This document shows positions 8,077-15,349 of a DNA stretch of 44,644 nt, piece after piece (the first letter of the stretch is position 1; every line of letters starts with the position of its first letter). The notes beneath the pieces were generated by a model, which worked only from the letters and a program-made list of their open reading frames with translations, was not told the DNA's origin and made no database searches. The translations under genes were made by a program, and so were the position numbers. The DNA is from Euryarchaeota archaeon UBA229 (lineage in GTDB: Archaea > Thermoplasmatota > Poseidoniia > Poseidoniales > Poseidoniaceae): assembly GCA_002505355.1 (NCBI GenBank), contig DAUW01000131.1:1-44644 (forward strand), in the 5' to 3' direction.

Positions 8077-9630
8077 TCATCTCACTTCCACTTGGACTGA
8101 GTCCGAGGTTGAATAACCGTCATCGTCAGTAATTCTTAGTTCAAAACGGTGATTTCCACGACCGAGTTTAACCCGAAACTTTCCGAGGTTTGAAATCTCT
8201 TTTCCGGTTTCTTCAACCCAACTGTAACTAACACTTCTTCCTTTGATACCGCTGGATTTACCACTGTCTAGGACAACTATGCAGTAACCATCATCACCAC
8301 ATTGATGAGAGGAATCGTCACCTGCGTGTGCGATTGGTCGCTGGATTGATTTTACGTCATCCATCAATTCAGCCATTAGATTTATGTCACTAATTTCAGT
8401 ACTGTCAGGACCCTTATCCTCGGCAACATTACTCTCTTCCAAAGCGGATAAAATATTGTCTAAATCACCACCTAATAGGTGGTTCTCGGCGGCTGATTCA
8501 GTACCCATTAGAGCGGTCAGTTTATCATCTTCTGAATAGATCTCATCGGCACTTAGCATGGCATTTTGCTCAGCAAATTCAAACCACGCCGTAAGTTCAG
8601 ATTTATCACGCTCAACCAGGTCAGAGGCTAAATCAATTACACCAATCGGCTCAGGTTTAGTAAAATCATTTTGATCATCACCTGCGAAGAAAATTTTCTT
8701 AACTGACTTGCAATATGCTAAGTATTGAACAATGCCTTGGTGCTCAATCATCCAATGCTCCCCTGAAGTGTTTATTCCATGCAGGTAAAACCACGAACCA
8801 GCAATCACCCAGTCATCGGTTGTCTCGAGGATTTTAATCGGGTATTTTGTGGCAATAATACAATCAGATATAGCATATGAGTTATTTGGTTCACTAACCA
8901 ACTGATGAATTGAACCATCATCAAAACCGAGGTATGTAACTGTCGAATTTGCCGATGAATTCAGTAGCCTGTTCTTTACCTCCGTTCTCATTAACAATTT
9001 CCCTTCAAACACGTCCCATAACTCAACTTCCAGCGCTTCTTCCTCACCTGGAACAAGCGCATAACCTTCTCTACCAATAATCAATTTATCAGCAGATGTA
9101 CATCCAACCGCAGTAATAGACTCACCAACCTCACCTCTTGGAGGTCTGTGCCAAGTTGACTGCTCGCCATCAAAGTAATGCACTGAACCATTTTCTTGTA
9201 CTAATACAACGCCAACACCAAAAGCCAGCAGGTTGATTAACGAGGTAAACTGATCTGATGAATATAATATTTCACCGCTATAAGAAATGGTCGTTAGCCT
9301 ACCCAAATTATCTATCACTGCAATAAAATTTACACATTTTTCGATGCGCGAAACACCACCAGGAACCTCACATTCCCAGATTTGATTACATTGAAAATCA
9401 ACACACTTTACGCCAAAATTATCATCACCAAACAATAGTTTTGATTCATAGATAAATATGCCTACAGGATTTCCTTCTATAGAAATATTATGCCGCTGGT
9501 TTTGGTCATCTATAACGCCTAATGTTCCATTATTTTGGGACCAAGCAAGCACGTTGCCATCACTTGATGCGGCCAATCCACTAACCGTTGTTTCGGGACT
9601 AACAGCCACATTAACATCATGAGTTAGCAT
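8077..9630 (-). CDS. Propeller-like protein with C-terminal PKD-like domain
   Basis: The function is not recognised. The first ~330 residues form repeated short blocks such as GLAASSDGNVLAWSQNNGTLGVIDD and YLGFDDGSIHQL, typical of a WD40/quinoprotein beta-propeller. An acidic linker (about 350-425) follows. The last ~90 residues look like a PKD/Ig-like domain, ending LGRGNHRFELRITDDDGYS and SDSVQVEV. No signal peptide or membrane helix is visible at ATG 9630, which is unusual because PKD domains are normally extracellular. The downstream hydrolase starts one base after the stop. Whether the protein is exported by another route or acts as an intracellular scaffold cannot be told from sequence. 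Confidence 0.6.
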   Translation of the reverse strand: MLTHDVNVAVSPETTVSGLAASSDGNVLAWSQNNGTLGVIDDQNQRHNISIEGNPVGIFIYESKLLFGDDNFGVKCVDFQCNQIWECEVPGGVSRIEKCVNFIAVIDNLGRLTTISYSGEILYSSDQFTSLINLLAFGVGVVLVQENGSVHYFDGEQSTWHRPPRGEVGESITAVGCTSADKLIIGREGYALVPGEEEALEVELWDVFEGKLLMRTEVKNRLLNSSANSTVTYLGFDDGSIHQLVSEPNNSYAISDCIIATKYPIKILETTDDWVIAGSWFYLHGINTSGEHWMIEHQGIVQYLAYCKSVKKIFFAGDDQNDFTKPEPIGVIDLASDLVERDKSELTAWFEFAEQNAMLSADEIYSEDDKLTALMGTESAAENHLLGGDLDNILSALEESNVAEDKGPDSTEISDINLMAELMDDVKSIQRPIAHAGDDSSHQCGDDGYCIVVLDSGKSSGIKGRSVSYSWVEETGKEISNLGKFRVKLGRGNHRFELRITDDDGYSTSDSVQVEVR

Positions 9631-9658
9631 AGCCCAACGTGAGGTCTGTACATCATTA

Positions 9659-9694
9659 AGTTCACTATTTGGTGATTAGATTACTGGGTGAACT
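9659..9694. other. Inverted repeat AGTTCAC / GTGAACT between purF and the propeller-PKD gene
   Basis: A perfect 7-base inverted repeat with a 22-base spacer (9659-9665 and 9688-9694) sits in the 82-base gap. It lies downstream of purF and 29 bases upstream of the next start on the same strand, so it could be an operator or part of the transcription end. No more can be said. Confidence 0.3.
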
Positions 9695-9712
9695 GCTAAT
9701 TATTGATCGCAG

Positions 9713-11251
9713 CTAATTAGCGTCATTATGGATATCTAGGACTTGATCATCATCATCAATCGATGATTTTGCCCCATCATTTCGACGTTCATGTAACTCT
9801 TGCAGATATTCTTCAGTGATATCGCCAGTAACGTAAACGCCATCAAAACAACTTGAATCAAACACAATATCTCCAGGTGCGACCATCAGCGTTGATTTTT
9901 CCAAATCCTCGAGTGATTGGTAAAACAACTTATCTGAATTTATGTGGGAGTTAATCTCGTCTATGGTCCTACCATTGGCGACAAATTCGGTCGTAGCTGG
10001 CATATCTATTCCATACACGTTTGGATGTCTAACCGGCGGTGCTGCCGATGCGAAGTAAACTTTTGCTGCACCAGATTCCCTAGCCATCTCAATGATTTGC
10101 TTGCTTGTCGTTCCCCGTACGATTGAATCATCAACAAGTAACACATTCTTACCCTTGAATTCATTTTCTATAGTGTTCAGCTTTCGCCGCACTGATTTTT
10201 CTCTCAGCGCCTGTCCGGGCATGATAAACGTTCTACCAACATATCGATTTTTGACAAAACCTTCGCGATATGGCACACCTAACGTATTTGCCATCTGCAG
10301 CGCCGCAATTCGGCCTGAGTCTGGGATTGGTATCACAGCATCTATATCGTGATCTGGCCATGACTCAAGAATCCTCTCGCCGAGAATTTTCCCTTGGTTA
10401 AGTCTCGCTTCATACACCGAAATACCATCTATAACTGAATCTGGACGAGCGAAGTAGACATACTCAAAAATGCACGGATTGCGGCTGGTTTCTTTTGCAC
10501 ACTGGCGAGAGAATAGGTGGCCAGATGAGGAGATAAATATCGCCTCCCCGGGTTCTAGGTCTCGCTCGATTTCGAAGCCAAGCGCGGTTATCGCTACTGA
10601 TTCGCTACCAACTATCCATTCTGTCCCGTCATCAGACTCGCGCTTACCAAATATTAGTGGTCTAATACCGTTAGGATCTCGAAAAGCCAGCAACCCATAG
10701 CCAGAAATCATTGATACACAGGCATATCCTCCTTTGACATAATCATTCAACGCGCTGATTGCTTGGAATACGGTTTCGATGTCAAGATGTGGTTCTCCAC
10801 CAATCGACAAGTCTGAAGAATATTTGGTCAATTCAACAGCAAGTATGTTCAGTAATAGCTCGGAGTCGCTTTTTGTGTTCATATGCCTGAAATGTTTGTC
10901 TCGCAATAGTTCTCGCAACTCTGCGGCATTGGTTAGGTTTCCATTGTGGGCAATCGACAAGCCATATGGTGAGTTCACATACAGGGGTTGCGATTCCGCT
11001 TTCGATGATGTCCCTGCGGTTGGGTATCTTACATGACCAATGCCGATGTGACCTTGAAGGCGTTGCATGTGACGTGAGTAGAATATATTCGGCACTAAAC
11101 CAGTTGACTTTCTTAATCTAAATTGGCCTTCAAACTCGGTCATTATACCAGCAGCATCTTGCCCTCTGTGCTGTAATACCGTTAACCCATCGTAAATCAG
11201 TTGATTAACATGATAACCCTGTTTACCAACTACTCCGATGATGCCACACAC
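9713..11251 (-). CDS. purF: Amidophosphoribosyltransferase, E. coli (non-Fe-S) type
   Basis: PurF catalyses the first committed purine step: PRPP + glutamine to phosphoribosylamine. The N-terminal Ntn-glutaminase starts CGIIGVVG with the catalytic Cys; LQHRGQDAAGI, HVRYPTAGTSS and AHNGNLTNA follow. The phosphoribosyltransferase half has PIPDSGRIA, FVKNRYVGRTFIMPGQ, RKSVRRKLN and the PRPP loop VLLVDDSIVRGTTSKQI. The C terminus (VYGIDMPATTEF, SSCFDGVYVTGDI) follows the E. coli enzyme and lacks the full Fe-S cysteine set and propeptide of the Bacillus type. I chose GTG 11251 over TTG 11269 because it places Met directly before the catalytic Cys and has GGTGAT just upstream. It lies 66 bases after rpl37e, an arrangement also known in haloarchaea. 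Confidence 0.95.
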   Translation of the reverse strand: MCGIIGVVGKQGYHVNQLIYDGLTVLQHRGQDAAGIMTEFEGQFRLRKSTGLVPNIFYSRHMQRLQGHIGIGHVRYPTAGTSSKAESQPLYVNSPYGLSIAHNGNLTNAAELRELLRDKHFRHMNTKSDSELLLNILAVELTKYSSDLSIGGEPHLDIETVFQAISALNDYVKGGYACVSMISGYGLLAFRDPNGIRPLIFGKRESDDGTEWIVGSESVAITALGFEIERDLEPGEAIFISSSGHLFSRQCAKETSRNPCIFEYVYFARPDSVIDGISVYEARLNQGKILGERILESWPDHDIDAVIPIPDSGRIAALQMANTLGVPYREGFVKNRYVGRTFIMPGQALREKSVRRKLNTIENEFKGKNVLLVDDSIVRGTTSKQIIEMARESGAAKVYFASAAPPVRHPNVYGIDMPATTEFVANGRTIDEINSHINSDKLFYQSLEDLEKSTLMVAPGDIVFDSSCFDGVYVTGDITEEYLQELHERRNDGAKSSIDDDDQVLDIHNDAN

Positions 11252-11317
11252 ATTATCACCACAGGTCAATTAGCAAATGATTGTTTGCTATGTTTTGCCG
11301 AGGATTATTCATGAATT

Positions 11318-11497
11318 TCAGGCCTTTGGACGGTGAGATTTTTTCGACCAGCTATACTTTCGCATCTTTGCGGTAGCGCCATATCCACAGGCAGCACAAA
11401 CGCCTTTCTGCTTGTGGTAAGCATTCCTGCCGCATCGCCTACACCTAATGTGAGTAGTCTTTTGGCGTCGGCCCATGGATGGTGTACCCTTCGACAT
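11318..11497 (-). CDS. rpl37e: 50S ribosomal protein L37e
   Basis: A 59-residue zinc-ribbon protein of the large subunit. The translation starts MSKGTPSMGRRQKTTHIRC and has the four zinc cysteines as CRRC (19-22) and CAAC (34-37), the HKQKGVCAACGYG block, and a basic tail RKYSWSKKSHRPKA, all standard for L37e. The start is ATG 11497 with GAGGTAAGCAT upstream. It is too short for ordinary ORF cut-offs; two unrelated frames over the same bases are its shadows. It is probably cotranscribed with purF downstream. In many archaea an Lsm gene precedes rpl37e; here the upstream neighbours are membrane proteins instead. Confidence 0.95.
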   Translation of the reverse strand: MSKGTPSMGRRQKTTHIRCRRCGRNAYHKQKGVCAACGYGATAKMRKYSWSKKSHRPKA

Positions 11498-11558
11498 ATG
11501 CTTACCTCAGTGTCTTGGCCACCTACCAATCCTTTATGAAATAAACGGAGGTGTTTGT

Positions 11559-12041
11559 CTATTCCTCTTCAAGGGCAATTAACGTTTTTTGGATTTTTGA
11601 CGGCGAGTGAGTTATTGTCGAAAACAAAACCCCAAGGGTGATGATTACTGAAAAACCAAGGGCGATAATCGAGACGATTGTGTGCGAGATATTGTATACT
11701 AACTGTGCTCTAATAGAACCGTTTCCTTCTAGTAACATTGGCCCTTGGTTAATGAAGAAAATTGTTGCTAGGACACCGACAAATACCGCCACTGTCATGC
11801 CGAAAATTGGTGCTAATGGCCGTTTTCTCGACTCGCCATAAAAAAACATGTTGCCGAGCAAAAAGGTTGAGCAAAGAATGAATGCTGTAAGTGCTGAGTT
11901 AGCTATTCTTGGGTTTATGTCCTCTGTGCCAAAATTTGGTATTTTCCCATTCATGGTAAAATCAATAGCAATTATTGAGATTATTGGAAAGAGCAATCCA
12001 ATGACAACCACTTTGCTTGATGGCTTGTTGTCACTAGTCAT
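11559..12041 (-). CDS. Small integral membrane protein, four predicted helices
   Basis: A 160-residue protein of unrecognised family. Hydrophobic stretches near residues 10-28, 48-66, 80-98 and 115-140 suggest four membrane helices, with short polar ends and an acidic C terminus (ALEEE). No catalytic motif is seen. Its ATG overlaps the TGA of the next membrane protein upstream (ATGA at 12038-12041), so the two are translationally coupled and may form a complex. It ends 62 bases before the L37e start and may share that transcript. Confidence 0.6.
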   Translation of the reverse strand: MTSDNKPSSKVVVIGLLFPIISIIAIDFTMNGKIPNFGTEDINPRIANSALTAFILCSTFLLGNMFFYGESRKRPLAPIFGMTVAVFVGVLATIFFINQGPMLLEGNGSIRAQLVYNISHTIVSIIALGFSVIITLGVLFSTITHSPSKIQKTLIALEEE

Positions 12042-12832
12042 CGCTTGTCACCTCCAATATTATCTTCGATAACCTGAGCAACCCGCAACAGTTCGTCGCT
12101 TTTAGGTGGGTCGATAGATCGTGGCTTTGGAAGACTTTTTTCATAAACGAATATCACTGAAGCGAATGAGATAATAGACAATACCGAGCCTATCACGATA
12201 CCGATTATATCAGCAATCGACAACCAGACATATTCCCTAAATTCAAGCGCAGTAAGATTATCTGAATCAATATTCATGGCACAAATCAAGAAAATGAAGG
12301 AGACTCCCGACATAGCAAACAAATACCTTGATTCATTGGTTCGTGAATCGCCAAAAGTAAGCATTGCTAGGCCACCTGCTAGGGCAAGCGAACTCAATGA
12401 AATAAGAAAATTTGGCAGGAAAATTAGCCAGTAACGATTGACTTCTCCTGAACTCATTATTGGGGTAATCGTCCACCAATGCATCAATGACAACCAAATA
12501 ATCCCTGAGGAAAATAATACTATTCCAACATTTTTCTCGCTTGAGTTGAGCCTGCCTACTGGGACATTTCCCGAGTAGGCAATCTTAAACAAGCCAAAGA
12601 TTACCAAAATCGTTGGACCTGCAATAAATCCGAGTAAATGACCAATTGCGCTGGAGGGAGATTGAGGTACTGTCCATGGGCTTAACAGCACCAAAACTAT
12701 GCCAACGAACCCAATAAGATAGCCTAACTTAGACGTCGCAGTCTTGGATTTAATTTGTGAAATCCAAACCCCAAACGGGATGAATGCCAGCGGTAGCCAA
12801 AATAATATGGCTGCCTCAATTAATTCATCCAT
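12038..12832 (-). CDS. Polytopic membrane protein, about seven predicted helices
   Basis: A 264-residue protein of unrecognised family. About seven hydrophobic segments are visible, beginning with AAILFWLPLAFIPFGVW and including IGFVGIVLVLLSPW and LAGGLAMLTFG. The C-terminal tail (about 30 residues) is charged and probably cytoplasmic. No transporter signature, heme ligands or rhodopsin lysine motif is seen. It is the first gene of a minus-strand run (this gene, its 4-base-overlapping partner, rpl37e, purF) and is divergent from the rpl44e operon across 131 bases. The coupling to its partner argues for a two-subunit membrane complex. Confidence 0.6.
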   Translation of the reverse strand: MDELIEAAILFWLPLAFIPFGVWISQIKSKTATSKLGYLIGFVGIVLVLLSPWTVPQSPSSAIGHLLGFIAGPTILVIFGLFKIAYSGNVPVGRLNSSEKNVGIVLFSSGIIWLSLMHWWTITPIMSSGEVNRYWLIFLPNFLISLSSLALAGGLAMLTFGDSRTNESRYLFAMSGVSFIFLICAMNIDSDNLTALEFREYVWLSIADIIGIVIGSVLSIISFASVIFVYEKSLPKPRSIDPPKSDELLRVAQVIEDNIGGDKR

Positions 12833-12917
12833 GACCTTTGGAGGAGCAACGGATTAATTATCTCATCCCTAAATTCATGGTTCAGTAGCCTTTTTTAATT
12901 GTCTAATTCATACGGAG

Positions 12918-12927
12918 TTTCTAAATA
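12918..12927 (+). promoter_or_regulatory. TATA-like box of the rpl44e operon
   Basis: TTTCTAAATA lies 36 bases before the rpl44e ATG in the divergent gap. Transcription would start near 12950, just before the AAGGTGAT ribosome site at 12953-12960. Inferred from spacing only. Confidence 0.35.
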
Positions 12928-12963
12928 CCCGACCTTAGTGGCTCGAATGCTTAAGGTGATACC

Positions 12964-13248
12964 ATGGTGAAGATGCCACGTCAAATTAAACGCTACAGCC
13001 CATCAGCGGGTAAGCACACCATGCACACTGTTGAGCGCGTCAAGAAAAAGCGTGCGTCTGAACTCAAATGGGGTCAGCGACGATTCCGAAAAGTTATGGC
13101 TGGTTACCGTGGTTTCCCTAGGCCAAAGCCAGACGGTAGAGAAAAACCCACAAAACGCGTTAACATTCTATTTAGGTGCACTGAAACCGGCAAGGCTCAT
13201 TATGCACCGTGTCAAAGAGCCAAAAAATTCGAACTAGTGGATAAATGA
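12964..13248 (+). CDS. rpl44e: 50S ribosomal protein L44e lacking the usual zinc cysteines
   Basis: A 94-residue large-subunit protein (eL42 family). The blocks KHTMHTVERVKKKRASELKW, GQRRFRKVMAGYRGFPRPKP and EKPTKRVNILFRC identify it. In typical archaeal L44e the N terminus reads RYCPxCKKHT and the second knuckle RCTECGK; here they read RYSPSAGKHT and RCTETGKAHYAPC, so the first Cys pair is gone and only one Cys of the second pair stays in place. The zinc site is probably lost. ATG 12964 follows AAGGTGAT. The stop overlaps the GAGGTGAG ribosome site of rps27e. It is the first gene of the L44e-S27e-aIF2alpha-Nop10-PAC2 cluster. Confidence 0.95.
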   Translation: MVKMPRQIKRYSPSAGKHTMHTVERVKKKRASELKWGQRRFRKVMAGYRGFPRPKPDGREKPTKRVNILFRCTETGKAHYAPCQRAKKFELVDK

Positions 13249-13257
13249 GGTGAGTAA

Positions 13258-13428
13258 ATGTCTGGAAGTTTTATCAAAGTAACATGCAAAGATTGCGGAT
13301 CTGAATCCGTTATTTTTTCTCGAGCAACAACTGTGATCTCATGCTCTGTTTGTGGAGCTACACTCACTGCCCCATCCGGCGGAAAAGCCAAATTAGTCGG
13401 CTGCACAATGCTAGAAGCAATGGAATGA
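13258..13428 (+). CDS. rps27e: 30S ribosomal protein S27e
   Basis: A 56-residue zinc-ribbon protein of the small subunit. It starts MSGSFIKVTCKDCGSESVIF and continues CSVCGATLTAPSGGKAKLVG; the four zinc cysteines are at 10, 13, 29 and 32, so this one keeps its metal site while its operon partner L44e does not. GAGGTGAG precedes ATG 13258, beginning in the rpl44e stop codon. The gene is short enough to be dropped by simple ORF cut-offs. The stop (13426-13428) is followed at once by a hairpin leading to aIF2-alpha. Confidence 0.95.
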   Translation: MSGSFIKVTCKDCGSESVIFSRATTVISCSVCGATLTAPSGGKAKLVGCTMLEAME

Positions 13429-13443
13429 GGAGGCTGAGCCTCC
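13429..13443 (+). promoter_or_regulatory. Hairpin masking the aIF2-alpha Shine-Dalgarno
   Basis: GGAGGC-TGA-GCCTCC is a perfect 6-base inverted repeat with a 3-base loop. It fills the whole space between the rps27e stop and the ATG at 13444. Its left arm is the GGAGG ribosome site and its right arm is the matching anti-Shine-Dalgarno. Ribosomes finishing rps27e could melt it, so translational coupling or feedback control is a reasonable inference. Confidence 0.5.
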
Positions 13444-14229
13444 ATGAGCGACACAGTTAGCACCCCGGAAGAAGGGGAACTTGTTGTTGTGACAGTAAAG
13501 AATGTCAAACAAAACGGTGTTTACGTCGACTTTGACGAATACCCCGGGCTTGAAGGTTTCATTTTCATCGGTGAAATTGCCAGTGGATGGGTTAAGAATA
13601 TCCGTACCTTTGTCCGAGACGGACAACGATTAATCTGCAAAGTAATGCGAACCAAAAAAGATGGTTCGTCACTGGAATTGTCCTTGAAATCTGTTTCTGA
13701 GGAGCGTCGGAGAGACAGACTGCAAGAGTGGAAAAATGAACAACGATCATTGCAACTTCTGAAGGTATGCGGAGAAAAGGTTGGCTGGTCCGAAGCAGAG
13801 CGAGATTCCATTGGTGAAGAATTAGCGGCCACCTTCGGTACTCTATATGCCGGATTCGAGGAAGCAGCAATGAATGAATCTTCTATCATTGATGCGGGGT
13901 TTGAGGGGGACTGGATAACCGAATTCACTGAGATTGCCATCGAGAATATCATTCCTCCCTTCGTTGAGATTAAAGGCAGTTTAAATCTGTCAATAAATAT
14001 TGACGATGGAGTAAGCGTAATTCGGGATGCTTTGATTTCAGCCGAACAATACACCTCAGAAAAGGATGAGATTTCCGTAATGTGTTTTTATGATGGCGCA
14101 CCAGAATATCGAATTGTCTTGAAAGCGCCTGACTTCAAAACCGCTGAGGATTTGTGGGGCGAAGTTACTGCATCAATCACAAATGCCATGGAAGAAAATG
14201 GCGGTCAAGCAACGACTTACCGTGATTAG
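13444..14229 (+). CDS. Translation initiation factor 2 subunit alpha
   Basis: The alpha subunit of aIF2, which delivers initiator Met-tRNA to the 30S subunit. Residues about 10-85 form an S1 OB fold (GELVVVTVKNVKQNGVYVDF, GLEGFIFIGEIASGWVKNIR, GQRLICKVMRTKKDGSSLEL). A helical domain (about 90-170) and a C-terminal alpha/beta domain follow; the 261-residue length is typical. The eukaryotic-type phosphorylation Ser is not obvious (the loop reads GEIASGWVKN). The ATG directly follows a hairpin containing GGAGG. Its place after L44e and S27e and before Nop10 is the standard euryarchaeal arrangement. Confidence 0.93.
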   Translation: MSDTVSTPEEGELVVVTVKNVKQNGVYVDFDEYPGLEGFIFIGEIASGWVKNIRTFVRDGQRLICKVMRTKKDGSSLELSLKSVSEERRRDRLQEWKNEQRSLQLLKVCGEKVGWSEAERDSIGEELAATFGTLYAGFEEAAMNESSIIDAGFEGDWITEFTEIAIENIIPPFVEIKGSLNLSINIDDGVSVIRDALISAEQYTSEKDEISVMCFYDGAPEYRIVLKAPDFKTAEDLWGEVTASITNAMEENGGQATTYRD

Positions 14230-14237
14230 TACCGTCT

Positions 14238-14247
14238 TTATCATAAA
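14238..14247 (+). promoter_or_regulatory. TATA-like box before nop10
   Basis: TTTATCATAA lies 22-31 bases before ATG 14269, the spacing expected for a leaderless archaeal transcript, and no ribosome site precedes that ATG. This suggests an internal promoter inside the cluster. Confidence 0.35.
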
Positions 14248-14268
14248 CGATAACTACCACGGCAGTAC

Positions 14269-14505
14269 ATGGCAAGGCAGTTATTACAACATTGCAGTAC
14301 ATGCAATTCATGGACTCTTGTACGAGACTGCCCTCACTGTGATGAGATAGCTAATGCTGCTGCGCCAATAAAGTGGTCTCCCGAGGACCAAAGGGCCAAC
14401 ATCCGTAGAAAGATGTATGATGTGGAATCACAGGCATGGCTTGAATCACTACCAGAACTAGACAAGATTACAAAGTTAAGGGAGAATTCTCTAGAAGAGG
14501 AATAA
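14269..14505 (+). CDS. nop10: H/ACA RNP protein Nop10
   Basis: Nop10 is a small zinc-ribbon subunit of the H/ACA pseudouridylation complex with Cbf5, Gar1 and L7Ae. The N-terminal ribbon is seen as CSTCNSWTLVRDCPHC (Cys at 9, 12, 21, 24), followed by the typical APIKWSPEDQRANIRRKM, matching the family's P-x-(R/K)-(F/W)-SPED-x-(Y/R) stretch. At 78 residues it is longer than most archaeal Nop10 proteins (about 55-60), with an acidic helical tail. There is no ribosome site; the mRNA is probably leaderless. A perfect hairpin follows the stop. Confidence 0.88.
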   Translation: MARQLLQHCSTCNSWTLVRDCPHCDEIANAAAPIKWSPEDQRANIRRKMYDVESQAWLESLPELDKITKLRENSLEEE

Positions 14506-14507
14506 TG

Positions 14508-14532
14508 GATTTGGTAATTTTGTTACCAAATC
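14508..14532 (+). terminator. Perfect 10-base hairpin after nop10
   Basis: GATTTGGTAA and TTACCAAATC form a perfect 10-base-pair stem around a TTTTG loop, starting 3 bases after the nop10 stop. The position suggests a 3' end structure separating nop10 from the PAC2 gene, which has its own TATA-like box. It lacks a long T tail, so an mRNA-stability role is an alternative. Confidence 0.5.
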
Positions 14533-14560
14533 GATGATTATCATACTTGGAAATGTCAAA

Positions 14561-14568
14561 CATTATAC
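14561..14568 (+). promoter_or_regulatory. TATA-like box of the PAC2 gene
   Basis: CATTATAC lies 25-32 bases upstream of ATG 14593, as expected for a leaderless transcript starting at that ATG. It supports this start over TTG 14575. Confidence 0.35.
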
Positions 14569-14592
14569 TGCTAGTTGAATGATTCATCCAGT

Positions 14593-15348
14593 ATGAGTCT
14601 GCTGGTTGAGTGGCGCAACGGCAATAATACCATGCTGGGTGCTAAAATCTGTATGTTCTCTCTGCCCGGTGTTGGCAACATTGGAAAAGCCGCGATAGAT
14701 GCATTGAATTCTACTAATGAGGCTATTGAGATTGCTAGGCTACACCATACCGCCCTACCTCCGCTGGCGACACTTGATGATGACGGTTTACTCTCTCCGC
14801 CCCATCTATCGGTAAGAACAATCAAACTGGCGAATGGTGAGTATATACTTACTATAACTGGTTCGTCGCAGCCATTGGAGCCTAACAATCAAGGAATAAT
14901 GGCGCGGGAAATACTTGAATTACTTAGACATCACGAAGTTGGTGAGCTAATTGTGTTAGCAGGCATGGTCGATGAGGCGGCCAGAAAGGAAATATTCATT
15001 GTTCCAAGTAGCAGTTCGTACCGAGTTGATTTGGAGTCTAAAGGCGCCAATGTACGACGAGATGAGCCTAGTTCAGGCGCGATTGGCATGGCAGCATTGC
15101 TTTCTTCACTCGGTCCGGTATATGGTATAAATTCTGCTTGTGCAATCGCTACCACTGTCGGCGCAAGTGGTGATATTACAGCATCACAAAAATTGCTATT
15201 ATCTCTTGATGATTGGTTTGATTTCAACCTAGTTATACCAGAGGATGCTAATCAAAAATTGGTTGAAAGGCTGAAAATGATCGCCCCTCACAAGTCTGAC
15301 GATTTGGTATCTGAACTTACGCAAAATCATGACGCATTCTACATGTAA
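14593..15348 (+). CDS. PAC2 family protein (proteasome assembly chaperone-like)
   Basis: A 251-residue member of the PAC2 (COG2047) superfamily, related to eukaryotic proteasome assembly chaperones; the archaeal role is unproven. Family blocks: FSLPGVGNIGKAAIDAL, the TGSSQPLEPNNQ loop, ELIVLAGMV, and AIGMAALLSSLGPVYGINSACAIATTVG corresponding to the usual G-x-(S/A)-G-L-L...G-x-L-G-E-T region. ATG 14593 was preferred to TTG 14575 because it has a TATA-like box about 25 bases upstream. Its stop is one base from the 3' end of the antisense tRNA-Ser. Its position after Nop10 is conserved in archaea. Confidence 0.85.
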   Translation: MSLLVEWRNGNNTMLGAKICMFSLPGVGNIGKAAIDALNSTNEAIEIARLHHTALPPLATLDDDGLLSPPHLSVRTIKLANGEYILTITGSSQPLEPNNQGIMAREILELLRHHEVGELIVLAGMVDEAARKEIFIVPSSSSYRVDLESKGANVRRDEPSSGAIGMAALLSSLGPVYGINSACAIATTVGASGDITASQKLLLSLDDWFDFNLVIPEDANQKLVERLKMIAPHKSDDLVSELTQNHDAFYM

Positions 15349-15349
15349 G

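Noticed and set aside
11305..11529. 74-residue open frame on the minus strand and a 68-residue frame on the plus strand in the purF upstream gap
   Set aside because: Both overlap the real L37e gene in other frames; neither has a ribosome site or a protein-like composition.
13521..14054. 177-residue minus-strand frame
   Set aside because: Shadow of aIF2-alpha; Ser-rich random-looking composition and no ribosome site.
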